In this document: positions 30,259 through 38,590 of the stretch, in pieces | Numbering within the stretch: the stretch's first letter is position 1 | Layout of the letters: each line of letters opens with the position of its first letter | Source of the DNA: Bin55 sp965205965 | GTDB taxonomy: Bacteria; Pseudomonadota; Gammaproteobacteria; Pseudomonadales; Azotimanducaceae | Direction: 5' to 3' | Assembly (NCBI GenBank): GCA_965205965.1 | Contig: CBDBHT010000007.1 | Location: 310,001 to 374,000, forward strand | Length of the DNA: 64,000 bases | The notes under the pieces: model-generated | Told to the model about the DNA's origin: nothing | Databases searched by the model: none | What the model saw: the letters and a program-made list of their open reading frames with translations, nothing else | Translations under genes and position numbers: made by a program

Positions 30259-30477
30259 TAGCTAGTGTCTACGAGAAAACCCCATTTTACGACGGGTTTA
30301 AGCCACGTGATGGTATTCGCCTCTCAGGGGATCATGCTGATTTAGGAGATTTACGACGGATCATCCGCCCACCGGGGCTCCGAAAGTGCGGATGATGTTC
30401 TCCTGCTCGCTTTCGGGGCGTGCGGGGTCCGTCTCCAGAGGGGCGGGAAGGATGGATGTTGAGGACGGGGCCGGCTA
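30259..30477 (-). mobile_element. End fragment of a second ISNCY-type element
   Basis: Begins TAGTGTCTACGAGAAAACCCC, similar to the terminus of the intact ISNCY-type element, and equals in length the noncoding tail that precedes its stop codon. IS630 copy B is inserted at its inner edge; the coding remnant continues at 33190. Confidence 0.5.
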
Positions 30478-31098
30478 GTAGTTTAACTGGTTTTAATTTT
30501 CGGGTATAGATGCTTCAGTTTGGTGCGCGCGTCGTCGACGCTGAGCTGCCAGTCGACCCCGGTCTGCTCGCGATTGCGCTCCTTGGCCCAGGCCGCCGTT
30601 TCCGACGTGACCAAAGCCCTGCTCTCGATCCGGCGATCCAGGCACTGGCGGTGCAACGCACTGAACTCCAGTTCCGCGACGTTCAGCCAGCTCCCGTGTT
30701 TCGGCGTGTGCACCAGGTGGATGCGGTCGTTCAGCCGACTGGCTTCGGCCGCCGGGAACGCGGCGTAGAACGAGTCACCGCTGTGGGTGTTCAAGTTGTC
30801 GCACACCAGCGTGATGCTTTCTGCATCCCGGTAACGCGGCAGATTCGCCAGTGCGCGCACTTGCTTCGCCCAATCCAACGTCGTGCGCCGTTTGGTGACA
30901 GCCGCTGTCCGCCAGCCGGACAGCGGCTCGCCGAACATCCACACCGTGCATTCTCCCCGGCGGAGGTAGTGGGCGTCGTACTTCTCCGGCGGCCCGGGGC
31001 GTACTGGCAACTTCTCGCGGACTTCCGCCACAAGCTGCTTGCTCATCTCGTCCATGCACACCAGTTGTGTCAAGAATTTTCTGCAATTTCCAGTGGGA

Positions 31099-31130
31099 GC
31101 GGAGACCCGCCCATATGGGCGGGTCTCCGC
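31099..31130. terminator. Perfect 32-bp palindrome at the IS256 end
   Basis: GCGGAGACCCGCCCAT followed by its exact complement, without a loop. It lies 23 bases beyond the transposase stop and could stop transcription entering or leaving the element. There is no U-run, so a classical intrinsic terminator is not shown. Confidence 0.5.
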
Positions 31131-31153
31131 TCGGCGCGAAATTTTCGGGCGTT

Positions 31154-32374
31154 TCATGCCGCCTCCTGCCATGTCTCGGATTCCGGTTCGGATGCGCGAA
31201 CCACGCCGATCCGGCCATATAGATAACGCTGCCCCGTCAGCCACCGCTCATGGGTCTCCGCCGCAAGTGCCAAGATCAGACGCAGACAGGACTCCGCGTT
31301 CGGGAAGATCCTGACGACACGCGTGCGCCGACGGAGCTCCTCGTTGTACCGCTCCAGCATGTTCGTGGACTTCATCCGCAGGCGATGTTCCCTAGGCAGC
31401 CGATACACCGTCAGCGTCTCCTCGACATGATCCTCGACCCATTCCACTAGCCTGCCAAACCCTTTCTCATCGCCCCAACGGGCTACCCAGGCACCCAGTG
31501 CCTCACGAGCCTCCCCGACATGCTCACAGCCCCACAACCGTTTCAAACCCTCCAGACACGCGGGATCAGCACTCCGGGACAGTTTGTCCCTGGCATTGCG
31601 CAGAAAATGGACGCAGCACCGTTGCCACAACGCGGTCGGCAACACTTTCGAGATCGCATGCTTCAATCCCTCATGACGGTCCGAGACCACATACTCGACT
31701 CCCCGCAGGCCACGTTCCTTCAGATGCGACAGGAATTCCGTCCACGACCCCTCGCTTTCCCGGTTCGCCACTTCCACCGCCAGCACCTGACGCCGACCCT
31801 CGCCGTCAATCCCGAGGGCAATCTGCACCGCCCGGGAACGCACCGAGCCCTCCTCTCTCACCTTCTCATACCGGGCATCCAGCAACACATACGGATACGC
31901 CTCCTCCAGCCGACGTTCCGCAAACGCCTTCAGGGACGCGTCCAGCTTCGACACCATGGCCGAGATCGTCGCCGGCGAAAACTCGTGACCGCACAGACCC
32001 TCCGCCAGTCGGCTCACCCGACGCGTCGAGACCCCCTGCACATACATCTCCGACAGCACCACCACCAGGGCCTTCTCCGAACGCTGATAGCGCTCGAACA
32101 CCCGCGTGCTGAACTGGCCGCTGCGTTCCTGCGGAACTCTCAGTTCGATCTCGCCCACCTTCATCGTCAGATCGCGCCGGTAGTATCCGGAACGGTAGCC
32201 CTGACGCGTCCGCGTCCGCTCGCTCTTGCCCGCTCCCAGAAACTCCGTCATCTCACTCTCCAGAACCTCGTTGAGCGTCTCCTGCACCAGCCGCCTCACA
32301 AACTCCTCATCGTCCGCCAGATGATGGCATGCCAACTTCTTCGTGGCATTGTGCGTATAATCTTTCCGAATCAT
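31154..32374 (-). CDS. IS256-family transposase, intact
   Basis: 406 residues from ATG 32374, preceded by AAAAGGAGCAAGAA; an in-frame upstream extension is not family-like. The mutator-type DDE residues are in LLDARYEKVREEG, VVSDRHEGLKHAISK and the Glu-containing NMLERYNEELRRRTRVVRIF. The conserved CCVHFLRNARDKLS region is complete. The C-terminus ends normally (ESETWQEAA). Compared with the broken copy at 3858 it shows what that one lost. Probably functional. Confidence 0.93.
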   Translation of the reverse strand: MIRKDYTHNATKKLACHHLADDEEFVRRLVQETLNEVLESEMTEFLGAGKSERTRTRQGYRSGYYRRDLTMKVGEIELRVPQERSGQFSTRVFERYQRSEKALVVVLSEMYVQGVSTRRVSRLAEGLCGHEFSPATISAMVSKLDASLKAFAERRLEEAYPYVLLDARYEKVREEGSVRSRAVQIALGIDGEGRRQVLAVEVANRESEGSWTEFLSHLKERGLRGVEYVVSDRHEGLKHAISKVLPTALWQRCCVHFLRNARDKLSRSADPACLEGLKRLWGCEHVGEAREALGAWVARWGDEKGFGRLVEWVEDHVEETLTVYRLPREHRLRMKSTNMLERYNEELRRRTRVVRIFPNAESCLRLILALAAETHERWLTGQRYLYGRIGVVRASEPESETWQEAA

Positions 32375-33189
32375 TTCTTGCTCCTTTTCGATAAATTGTG
32401 TAATGAATGATTCGCGCCTGGACGCGGTTCCGCGTCCAGGCAGCTCCACATTCCCGATGAAACATCAGATTCTAACCATTCGTCTGTCGTTACAGTCCGG
32501 TTTTCGTTTTTGCAGACAAATTTATACACAACCTGCACACCACCGGATTCCGCGGGTCGTACGGCCGCTGGTATACCTTGAGCACCCGCTCCATGCCGGC
32601 CACGAAATGGTGGCTTTGCTGCTTCGGAATGCACCACATTTCCCGCCGCCACGGTTTCAATTCGTTTTTTTTAACGCCTGCCGCACAGTCTCCTCGCAAA
32701 TCGATTCGACCACTTCAAGCCGCACCAGCTCTTCCGCCAGCAGCTTCACGGTCCACCGAACGCGGCCTTCCGGTGGAACCGAACAGGCCACCTGAACCAG
32801 ACGCGTTTCCTTCTCCCCATCCAGCTTCTTCGGCACCGGAGGCAACGGCCGAGGCCTACGCTCCAGAGCCACCATACGGTCCCTGCTCCACGGCCCGCCG
32901 ACGCACGTGCTGGCAGGTCCGCTCCGGTCACCCCCAGCGCATACACCACCTGCCCGTCCGTCAGTGCCGGGCCAGCGACCCCCTGATCCACAGCCAGCAG
33001 AATCCGTGCACGCTGCAGCTTCGTCGCCGACACCGCACGACGCGTGCTCGATTTCAGCACCGCTTCCAACTCATCCCGCTCATCCTGAGCTAACTCCACC
33101 ATGTATTTCTTCGGCATCGAATCCTCCTGATCCCAGAACCCCTTCCAATCCACTATTATAAACACGTATTATTAGAACGGGTAGCCTAC

Positions 33190-33365
33190 TAGGCCGCCAA
33201 ACGATAGGGTGGTGCGTGTGTGCGATGGTACCGCCGCGCCGCCTCGTTGCTGCAGCAAGCGTCCGAGCCGATGCAGGTTGGCTGCGAGGATCGAGATACC
33301 CACGGTGCGTTCGAAGCCTTCCCGGCCATGCGTGCGCACCCGGTCCAAGCCATGACTTTACCAAC
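33190..33365 (-). pseudogene. C-terminal fragment of an ISNCY-type transposase
   Basis: The minus-strand reading corresponds to HGLDRVRTHGREGFERTVGI and LAANLHRLGRLL of the intact gene's end, then a stop region shared with 30259-30477. Cut off at 33365 where AT-rich DNA begins. Confidence 0.65.
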
Positions 33366-33771
33366 CTTAGTAAATATATATATAATCGTCTAGTACTTAA
33401 GTTGGGCTTTTAGCTCGCCGGTACGAAATTGCTAAGTTCAGTTATTGGAGTAGATGCCATAGAATGGCCGTAATCCAATTTATGGGTGAAGAATTTGGTT
33501 ATGTATGTTCATGATACCTATGCTATAGGTTAGCGGGTATAAGATTGTATTAGTAGAGCTAGATTTAAGATGCCAGGATATCGTGTTGTTTGCTCCACGG
33601 TGAAAGCCAAACCAAAAGATACTTTGTCAACGTCAACGTCAACGTAACAAAATAATGATGTGATGTAAGGTTATGAAAGCGTCTAGACGAATATGTCAGC
33701 AAAGTTAAGGTAGATTTGGTGCGGCTTTTGAGTACGACTACGGGCAACGTATGGCGTAGGAGGTTACACTC
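33366..33771. other. Leader region of the pilus operon
   Basis: About 400 AT-rich bases, no gene. It contains three perfect GTCAAC hexamers in tandem (33626-33643) and, at 33758-33763, AGGAGG directly before the first pilus gene. Any operon promoter should lie here, but none was convincing. Confidence 0.55.
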
Positions 33772-34776
33772 ATTAAAAAAACTATAGTTAGAGTAGTAGG
33801 ACTTGTTCCAGTCTTAATGCTTTGTGGATGTGTCTTCATTAACGCAGTAAACGCAACAATAAAAGGGGGACGCAGCGAAATCACTTCTTCCCTATCAGTG
33901 TCAGAAGGTGCTGAAATAGCACATGAAATGGCGTATGTGTTCGCGTTGCATTTTCCATCGCAAATCGGTGCAGTATCGGTTTTTCGTAGCGAAAGCGAAG
34001 AAGATGTAACGCAATCAAGCATGGAGTCCATAGCAGAAATTCCGAGTGATCAAGATCCAAACGTCCAATCTCCACAGCGTAAGGAGGCTCAGCTAGGCGA
34101 CATTGAGGAATCGTTTGAACAAGAACTTCGGAACTTAGGATACACCATTGATCCAGAATCAGATTTTCAAGTCAGGCTTGGTGTAGAAAAACAAAGAAAG
34201 AAATGGAATGTCAGGTTACTTGCAACACGAGACGAAATGGCGTGGTTGGTTGATCGTGTGTACGCCAAACGTAATCAGGTATTGCAACCGGTTTCGGCAC
34301 TCTCAGTGCGAGAAGGTCTAGTTGTTGATGAGAGAATTAGAGGTATTCGCAATGGTTGGGGATGGCTAGTTGATTCCGATTTGATGGAGCCCGTTGTACC
34401 CACGCCGGCTGTTAGTGTATCTGAGCAGTCTGATCAGAAAGATATTGAACTGGCTGACTCTGAATCTGCAACCAAAGAAGCCGAGTCGGTTGAGGTCACT
34501 GACGAAGAAGATGTCTCGGATGAGGCTGTACGAGAATGCACTGGCTATGAGATTAGGCGAGGCGGGTTGCTTGCAAATGTTGAACGAATATTGCTTGATT
34601 GCGGGTGGCGTACTATTATTCACCCGCCAGACAACGGGAATTATATTGATTGGCTGGTACGCAGTAATCGCAACTATGAAGGCGACATTGATGATTTGCT
34701 GGATGCATTGAAATTACGTGGGCTTGACTCGAAGAAAAATTACGACAGTAGAACGGTAGAGTTGTGGTATGAGTAA
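33772..34776 (+). CDS. pilL: Pilus lipoprotein with TcpQ-like domain (PilL-like), ATT start
   Basis: 334 residues if read from ATT 33772. AGGAGG ends eight bases before that codon, an in-frame stop lies at 33757, and the added residues give a proper lipoprotein signal (KKTIVRVVGLVPVLMLCGC, modified Cys 20). ATG 33817 would delete nearly all of it. The middle (HEMAYVFALHFPSQIGAV, then FEQELRNLGYTIDPE) resembles TrbH-like periplasmic proteins. The C-terminal LLANVERILLDCGWRTIIHP is the TcpQ/PilL domain that assists secretin assembly. An acidic linker (about 215-255) joins them. Eight-base overlap with pilN. Symbol by analogy with plasmid R64. Confidence 0.75.
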   Translation: MKKTIVRVVGLVPVLMLCGCVFINAVNATIKGGRSEITSSLSVSEGAEIAHEMAYVFALHFPSQIGAVSVFRSESEEDVTQSSMESIAEIPSDQDPNVQSPQRKEAQLGDIEESFEQELRNLGYTIDPESDFQVRLGVEKQRKKWNVRLLATRDEMAWLVDRVYAKRNQVLQPVSALSVREGLVVDERIRGIRNGWGWLVDSDLMEPVVPTPAVSVSEQSDQKDIELADSESATKEAESVEVTDEEDVSDEAVRECTGYEIRRGGLLANVERILLDCGWRTIIHPPDNGNYIDWLVRSNRNYEGDIDDLLDALKLRGLDSKKNYDSRTVELWYE

Positions 34777-36514
34777 ATGGATTGTTGTGCTGTCGGTGCT
34801 TGCAACGGTGTCGTGTGGCCAGCTGGCCACCGGTAAGCAGACAAGGGCGGAAGCATTCATCGCTAAAGCGGAATTTACGCCGGTTATGTCCGGTGAGTCT
34901 CCGGAGCTGGAATCGATGCCCGCATGGATGCTAGAAGAAACAGATGCGGAATACATTGGAATTACTGCTGAAGATGCGCTATTACTATTACTACACAGAC
35001 GAAACTACCGAATGTATGCTCGAGGGCCGGGGCCACTAATTAACGCGCCAAGCTCGCACACGGTAATGTTGCTTCATGACCATGTGCAGTCCATATGCAA
35101 TCAGGCAGATTGGGCGTGCTCGACGGACAACGGTGTGTTGGTAATTGAGGATACGGAAACGAAGATTTTCGAGCTTGTAGCACAGCCCGGGGAAAGTTCC
35201 GCGACGCTGCAGTTAGGGTCACTCGGCGGGGGGAGTAGCAGTGGACAGAACACGGCATCTTATAGTTCTTCTCCATATAGCAATGGAGACTTGCTCCTTA
35301 TAATCAGACAGATATTTAGTAGCAGAGCGTCGGGGACTGGTGCCGTTGCGGGGTCGGGAGCGTCGGGGACTGGTGCCGTTGCGGGGTCGGGAGCGTCGGG
35401 GACTGGTGCCGTTGCGGGGTCGGGAGCGTCGGGGACTGGTACCGTTGCGGGGTCGGGAGCATCAGGGTCATCAGTATCGTCATCGCCAGTCGGACCAGGT
35501 GGTTCAACGGCGACAGTAGAGATACTCCCCTCAATCAACGCGATTCAGGTCACGGCGTCGCCGAGCTTAATGCGGAGCGTTGAGCGCGCTATTGACGTAT
35601 ACAATAAGCGTGTTTCAAAGGTTGCGAGGGTTCATTTTGCGATGTACGAGGTCGTCACGGATGCCGGTCGCTCAGTGGGTGCTACGCTCCAAGCTGCAAG
35701 TACTAGCCGGTCACTTGCGCCAGATGCAGATATTCACGCTCTGCGAGAAATTATCAACAAGGGATTATTTGATGATATTAAACTCCCTACCGAAGGCGGA
35801 GGCGAGGGCGGAGAAGGCGAGGGCGGAGAAGGCGAGGGCGAAGGTGGTAGCGACCCAATAATTGAAGCAATAACTTCACGTCTCACCCAAGCAGTGCAGG
35901 AGGCACCGTTCGAATTTTTTCAATCAACTTTTGGTGCTGGATTAACTGACCCGACGTCTATATTTAATTTGATTTTTAAAGACCCCGATTCAAAGTATCA
36001 CGGAAGTAGTTTAATTCTTAACTTCCTCAACCGGCTTGGATCTGCACACATCACACTTGAAGATACAGTGGAAGTGCGAAATAACCGCATGGCCCAAGTT
36101 GACTCGACCCGGTCGCATCAATATATTGCGAGAATCACGACTTCAGTTGACCAAGCCGGAGTTAGAACACGTGACGTGGAAATCGATGAGTTAACTACAG
36201 GCTGGTCTATCACCTTGCAACCAACGATCACCGAGGACGATATTACCGTCAGATTTGCTCTATCACGTCGGTCGATTGCTAATCAGCGTCCATATGAAGT
36301 CAGCGGTACTCAAGGTTTGCTATACGTCACCGATGACTTCAATCGGGTCATGACCGTTACAGTGAAGCCAGGTGAGAGTCGGTTACTTACGTCACTTAAT
36401 GCGAGCGAAATAACACGAAACAAATCTAAGCTATTGGGACTTGTCCCACTTTCCCGCGAAAGGGAGCGAGCCTCACGCGAGTTCGTATTGATGATGACGA
36501 TTGATGTCCCATGA
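34769..36514 (+). CDS. pilN: Type IV pilus outer-membrane secretin (PilN-like)
   Basis: 581 residues. A short lipoprotein-type signal (MSKWIVVLSVLATVSC, Cys 16) leads into N-domains (AWMLEETDAEYIGITAEDAL). The C-terminal secretin domain is about residues 430-581 (GWSITLQPTITEDDITVRFA, VTVKPGESRLLTSLNAS, LGLVPLS). It should form the ring through which the pilus crosses the outer membrane. Two low-complexity inserts are unusual: four copies of an 11-residue unit (GTGAVAGSGAS) at about 188-232 and a Gly-Glu tract at about 343-362. Overlaps pilO by four bases (ATGA). Confidence 0.85.
   Translation: MSKWIVVLSVLATVSCGQLATGKQTRAEAFIAKAEFTPVMSGESPELESMPAWMLEETDAEYIGITAEDALLLLLHRRNYRMYARGPGPLINAPSSHTVMLLHDHVQSICNQADWACSTDNGVLVIEDTETKIFELVAQPGESSATLQLGSLGGGSSSGQNTASYSSSPYSNGDLLLIIRQIFSSRASGTGAVAGSGASGTGAVAGSGASGTGAVAGSGASGTGTVAGSGASGSSVSSSPVGPGGSTATVEILPSINAIQVTASPSLMRSVERAIDVYNKRVSKVARVHFAMYEVVTDAGRSVGATLQAASTSRSLAPDADIHALREIINKGLFDDIKLPTEGGGEGGEGEGGEGEGEGGSDPIIEAITSRLTQAVQEAPFEFFQSTFGAGLTDPTSIFNLIFKDPDSKYHGSSLILNFLNRLGSAHITLEDTVEVRNNRMAQVDSTRSHQYIARITTSVDQAGVRTRDVEIDELTTGWSITLQPTITEDDITVRFALSRRSIANQRPYEVSGTQGLLYVTDDFNRVMTVTVKPGESRLLTSLNASEITRNKSKLLGLVPLSRERERASREFVLMMTIDVP
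35328..35462 (+). repeat. 33-bp tandem repeat inside pilN
   Basis: Four units of 33 bases around GCGTCGGGGACTGGTGCCGT, coding GTGAVAGSGAS; the last carries one A/T change (GTGTV). In-frame and so tolerant of copy-number change. Confidence 0.95.
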
Positions 36515-37722
36515 GCGAAGTCTACCACGGGCAAGTTCATAGTATTGGTATCGATGTGGTTACGGATGCACGTCGCATTCCCATCGGCGAAGAGGTTTCT
36601 TGGGGAAAGGCCATTTTGGAGATTAACAAGGGTATGGGAGGTGAATCGCATGTTGCCATTTGTGACGATAAGACAGCCTCTAGTACGTCTTACCTTTTTG
36701 GAAGGAAAGGAGTCTCGTACATTCCCGCAATAGAGGAAGCGGTATACGGAGAGAGGTTACCACCTGAGTGTGCGGTCCTAGTGGCACACGACACATTTTG
36801 GTACTGGGCGTCTGTATCTAATGGATACGTTGACAAGGATGGGGGTGTGTATCCAGACTCCCTGCAACAGCAGATTGATCAATTGCGTAGCGGTGGTCAT
36901 CCTATATATCTTGCACCAGAAGGTGGACACCTAGCAAAACAAGCACCAGAAGGACTACGTGGGTTGAAAGGTCCGTTGTTACCGACCAACTTTCAGAGCG
37001 TAGTTTGGGGACTACTGAGAAAAAAATATTTTCCTTTCCGTAGTTGGGGAATAATCTTAGCAGCCACGTTGTTTTTATCCACAATGTCCTATATGGCTGT
37101 TGGTGCTTACGATATTTCATCAAAACTACGTGCATGGACGGTTGCGGTTTCTAATCTTCTAGAGACTACATCCGCACCTACTACGGCATTAATCGAAGGG
37201 ATTGTAGAGAGGGCAACCTCTAATCGTTCTGTTGCTGCGAGTGGAATGTTTGCGACATTAGCGCAGTATCACGAAAAACCTGGATGGGCGGTCATGATGC
37301 AGATGATCAAGGCAGATCAATTAGGCATGAAAGGATTATCAATGACTGTATCAGGAATTAGTACGGATGGAGAAGGTAATGAAATGATCCGTGTTATTTC
37401 GACGAATGGTTCTCACAACATCGCAGATGATGGTCGATACTATGTTAGTTGGAATATACCTGAGCATATCCATGGCCCAGTACATCGAGATTTGGATGAT
37501 ATGCTATACACGCTAAATAAATGGGATGGTATTACCGTGTCGCCTAAGTCTGGCATTCAGAATCGATGGACGATTGAGATTTACAATGAAAATGTTCCTA
37601 CAGGTGTTCTCTTAAGGGTCGTTGCTGAAGGTCTGCGTGATACGGGAGCGGCATTGTTAGAGATTTCGTGTGCGGTCAAAGGCGGCAATCTTGAGAACTG
37701 TTCGGCGGCGATTGCGGGATAG
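36511..37722 (+). CDS. pilO: Pilus assembly protein PilO (pilin accessory protein)
   Basis: 403 residues. A cytoplasmic N-terminal region (about 1-175) precedes one membrane helix at about 179-200 (WGIILAATLFLSTMSYMAVG) and a periplasmic C-terminal domain. Size, topology and position between the secretin and PilP match R64/TCP PilO2-type proteins, which link the inner-membrane platform to the secretin. The similarity is mostly positional; no catalytic motif is expected. Start ATG overlaps the pilN stop; seven bases separate it from the next frame. Confidence 0.75.
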   Translation: MSEVYHGQVHSIGIDVVTDARRIPIGEEVSWGKAILEINKGMGGESHVAICDDKTASSTSYLFGRKGVSYIPAIEEAVYGERLPPECAVLVAHDTFWYWASVSNGYVDKDGGVYPDSLQQQIDQLRSGGHPIYLAPEGGHLAKQAPEGLRGLKGPLLPTNFQSVVWGLLRKKYFPFRSWGIILAATLFLSTMSYMAVGAYDISSKLRAWTVAVSNLLETTSAPTTALIEGIVERATSNRSVAASGMFATLAQYHEKPGWAVMMQMIKADQLGMKGLSMTVSGISTDGEGNEMIRVISTNGSHNIADDGRYYVSWNIPEHIHGPVHRDLDDMLYTLNKWDGITVSPKSGIQNRWTIEIYNENVPTGVLLRVVAEGLRDTGAALLEISCAVKGGNLENCSAAIAG

Positions 37723-37737
37723 AAAGGGGTGGTAGTA

Positions 37738-38553
37738 ATGACGACTATAGAGCGAACTATCAAACGAACAATACCAGTGCTGATAGCAATATTTTGTTCT
37801 GCTATACATGCACAAAATGCTGATCAGTTGTGGGAAGACGGAGCAAGTTCGGAAAAAGTCACAACAGTGGGAGAATCAAGAAAATCAAGAGAAGAGAGGC
37901 TAAAGTCGCGGCTTGAGGATTTGGGGGGAAATAACGAAGGGGAACAGCTCGCTGATCCGACACAGGAGATTTCGCCACCTGCTACATCGGCCGTTTCGGA
38001 TGGCGATTCGGATAGCTATCTCCCCGATCCTGAAAAAATACTCGCACTCTATCCAGCCCAAATGGGAGAAGTGGTTTACGATGAACTTCTGAAAGCCCTT
38101 GACGGCATCATTACAGTTCAAAATAAACTTAACGAAATTCAGAAGAAACTTGAGGAGGTAGAGGCATCACGGTCTGACTCTGACATTTTTTCGCCAGATA
38201 CTTTGATTGACGGACGACCTGCACGTATAGATGTAAAGGAATGGCTGAAGGACTTGCTGAAGAAGAAGGGGGGGCGAACGCGGCATGATCGTCTTGGTAC
38301 CGTATCGGCATCAGAAGGCGGCTTGAGAGAAGATACTGATAGTGGGCTGGAAGACATGATCGAATTTGTAAGATCCAGCCCTCCGTTGATCGGCATCAAA
38401 ATCGATGACAAAATAGAAAAAATATCTGGAAATCAAACGATCACAATAGCAGGAGAAAGGATAAGACTGGACCGTGTTCAGGTTTACGATTGGGGTGCAG
38501 TGGTCACAATTAGGCGAGATGGGTATAAGGATAAGCTGCACTGGACTAAATAG
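37738..38553 (+). CDS. pilP: Pilus assembly protein PilP
   Basis: 271 residues from ATG 37738, which has GAAAGGGGTGG upstream; ATG 37729 is also in frame. Signal peptide MTTIERTIKRTIPVLIAIFC with a cleavage site after HAQ. A coiled-coil-like charged middle (LDGIITVQNKLNEIQKKLEE, about 120-145) is followed by a C-terminal beta domain (QTITIAGERIRLDRVQVYDW) as in PilP, which binds secretin N-domains in the periplasm. Order and spacing in the operon support the name. Confidence 0.72.
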   Translation: MTTIERTIKRTIPVLIAIFCSAIHAQNADQLWEDGASSEKVTTVGESRKSREERLKSRLEDLGGNNEGEQLADPTQEISPPATSAVSDGDSDSYLPDPEKILALYPAQMGEVVYDELLKALDGIITVQNKLNEIQKKLEEVEASRSDSDIFSPDTLIDGRPARIDVKEWLKDLLKKKGGRTRHDRLGTVSASEGGLREDTDSGLEDMIEFVRSSPPLIGIKIDDKIEKISGNQTITIAGERIRLDRVQVYDWGAVVTIRRDGYKDKLHWTK

Positions 38554-38590
38554 ACTAACACAGTAGTATGGAGATAACCTGAGGCTAGGT

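Larger units (their letters stand above)
31064..32533 (-). mobile_element. IS256-family element, intact, 1470 bp
   Basis: Inverted ends GTTGTGTCAAGAATTTTCTG and, from the other side, GGTTGTGTATAAATTTGTCTG-like sequence. The nonamer TGCACACCA is duplicated at 31055-31063 and 32534-32542 inside the IS630 gene. Holds one intact transposase and a perfect 32-bp palindrome at 31099-31130. Confidence 0.92.
30483..33117 (-). pseudogene. IS630 transposase copy B, interrupted by IS256
   Basis: ATG 33117 (MPKKYMVELAQDERDELEAV) follows AGGAGGATTCG. The HTH region shifts frame near 32900; ERRPRPLPPVPKKLDGEKET to VRQALKKTN ends at the A8 run (32665-32672 on the plus strand); KNELKPWRREMWCIPKQQSH follows in the -1 frame. 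IS256 breaks it within VCMDEM, and the DDE remainder is at 30483-31062 (VCMDEMSKQLVAEVREKLPV, LVCDNLNTHSGDSF, WLNVAELEFSAL). Confidence 0.88.
30478..33189 (-). mobile_element. IS630-family element copy B, carrying a nested IS256
   Basis: Same ends as copy A, TA flanks at 30476-30477 and 33190-33191. Without the IS256 (31064-32533 plus a 9-bp duplication) it measures 1233 bases, agreeing with copies A and C. Confidence 0.9.

Noticed and set aside
30483..31244. Continuous minus-strand frame joining IS630 to IS256
   Set aside because: It reads through the IS256 end by chance; the true IS630 gene is interrupted at 31063.
31520..32410. 296-residue plus-strand frame opposite the IS256 transposase
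   Set aside because: Exact antisense of an intact transposase gene; composition (Pro, His, Arg-rich) is that of a shadow frame.
35328..35462. Possible CRISPR array
   Set aside because: The units are directly adjacent with no variable spacers and are coding. No other regularly spaced repeats were found, so no CRISPR is reported.
35260..35538. Minus-strand repeat protein of DPATAPVPDAP units
   Set aside because: Antisense of the pilN tandem repeat inside an intact secretin frame.
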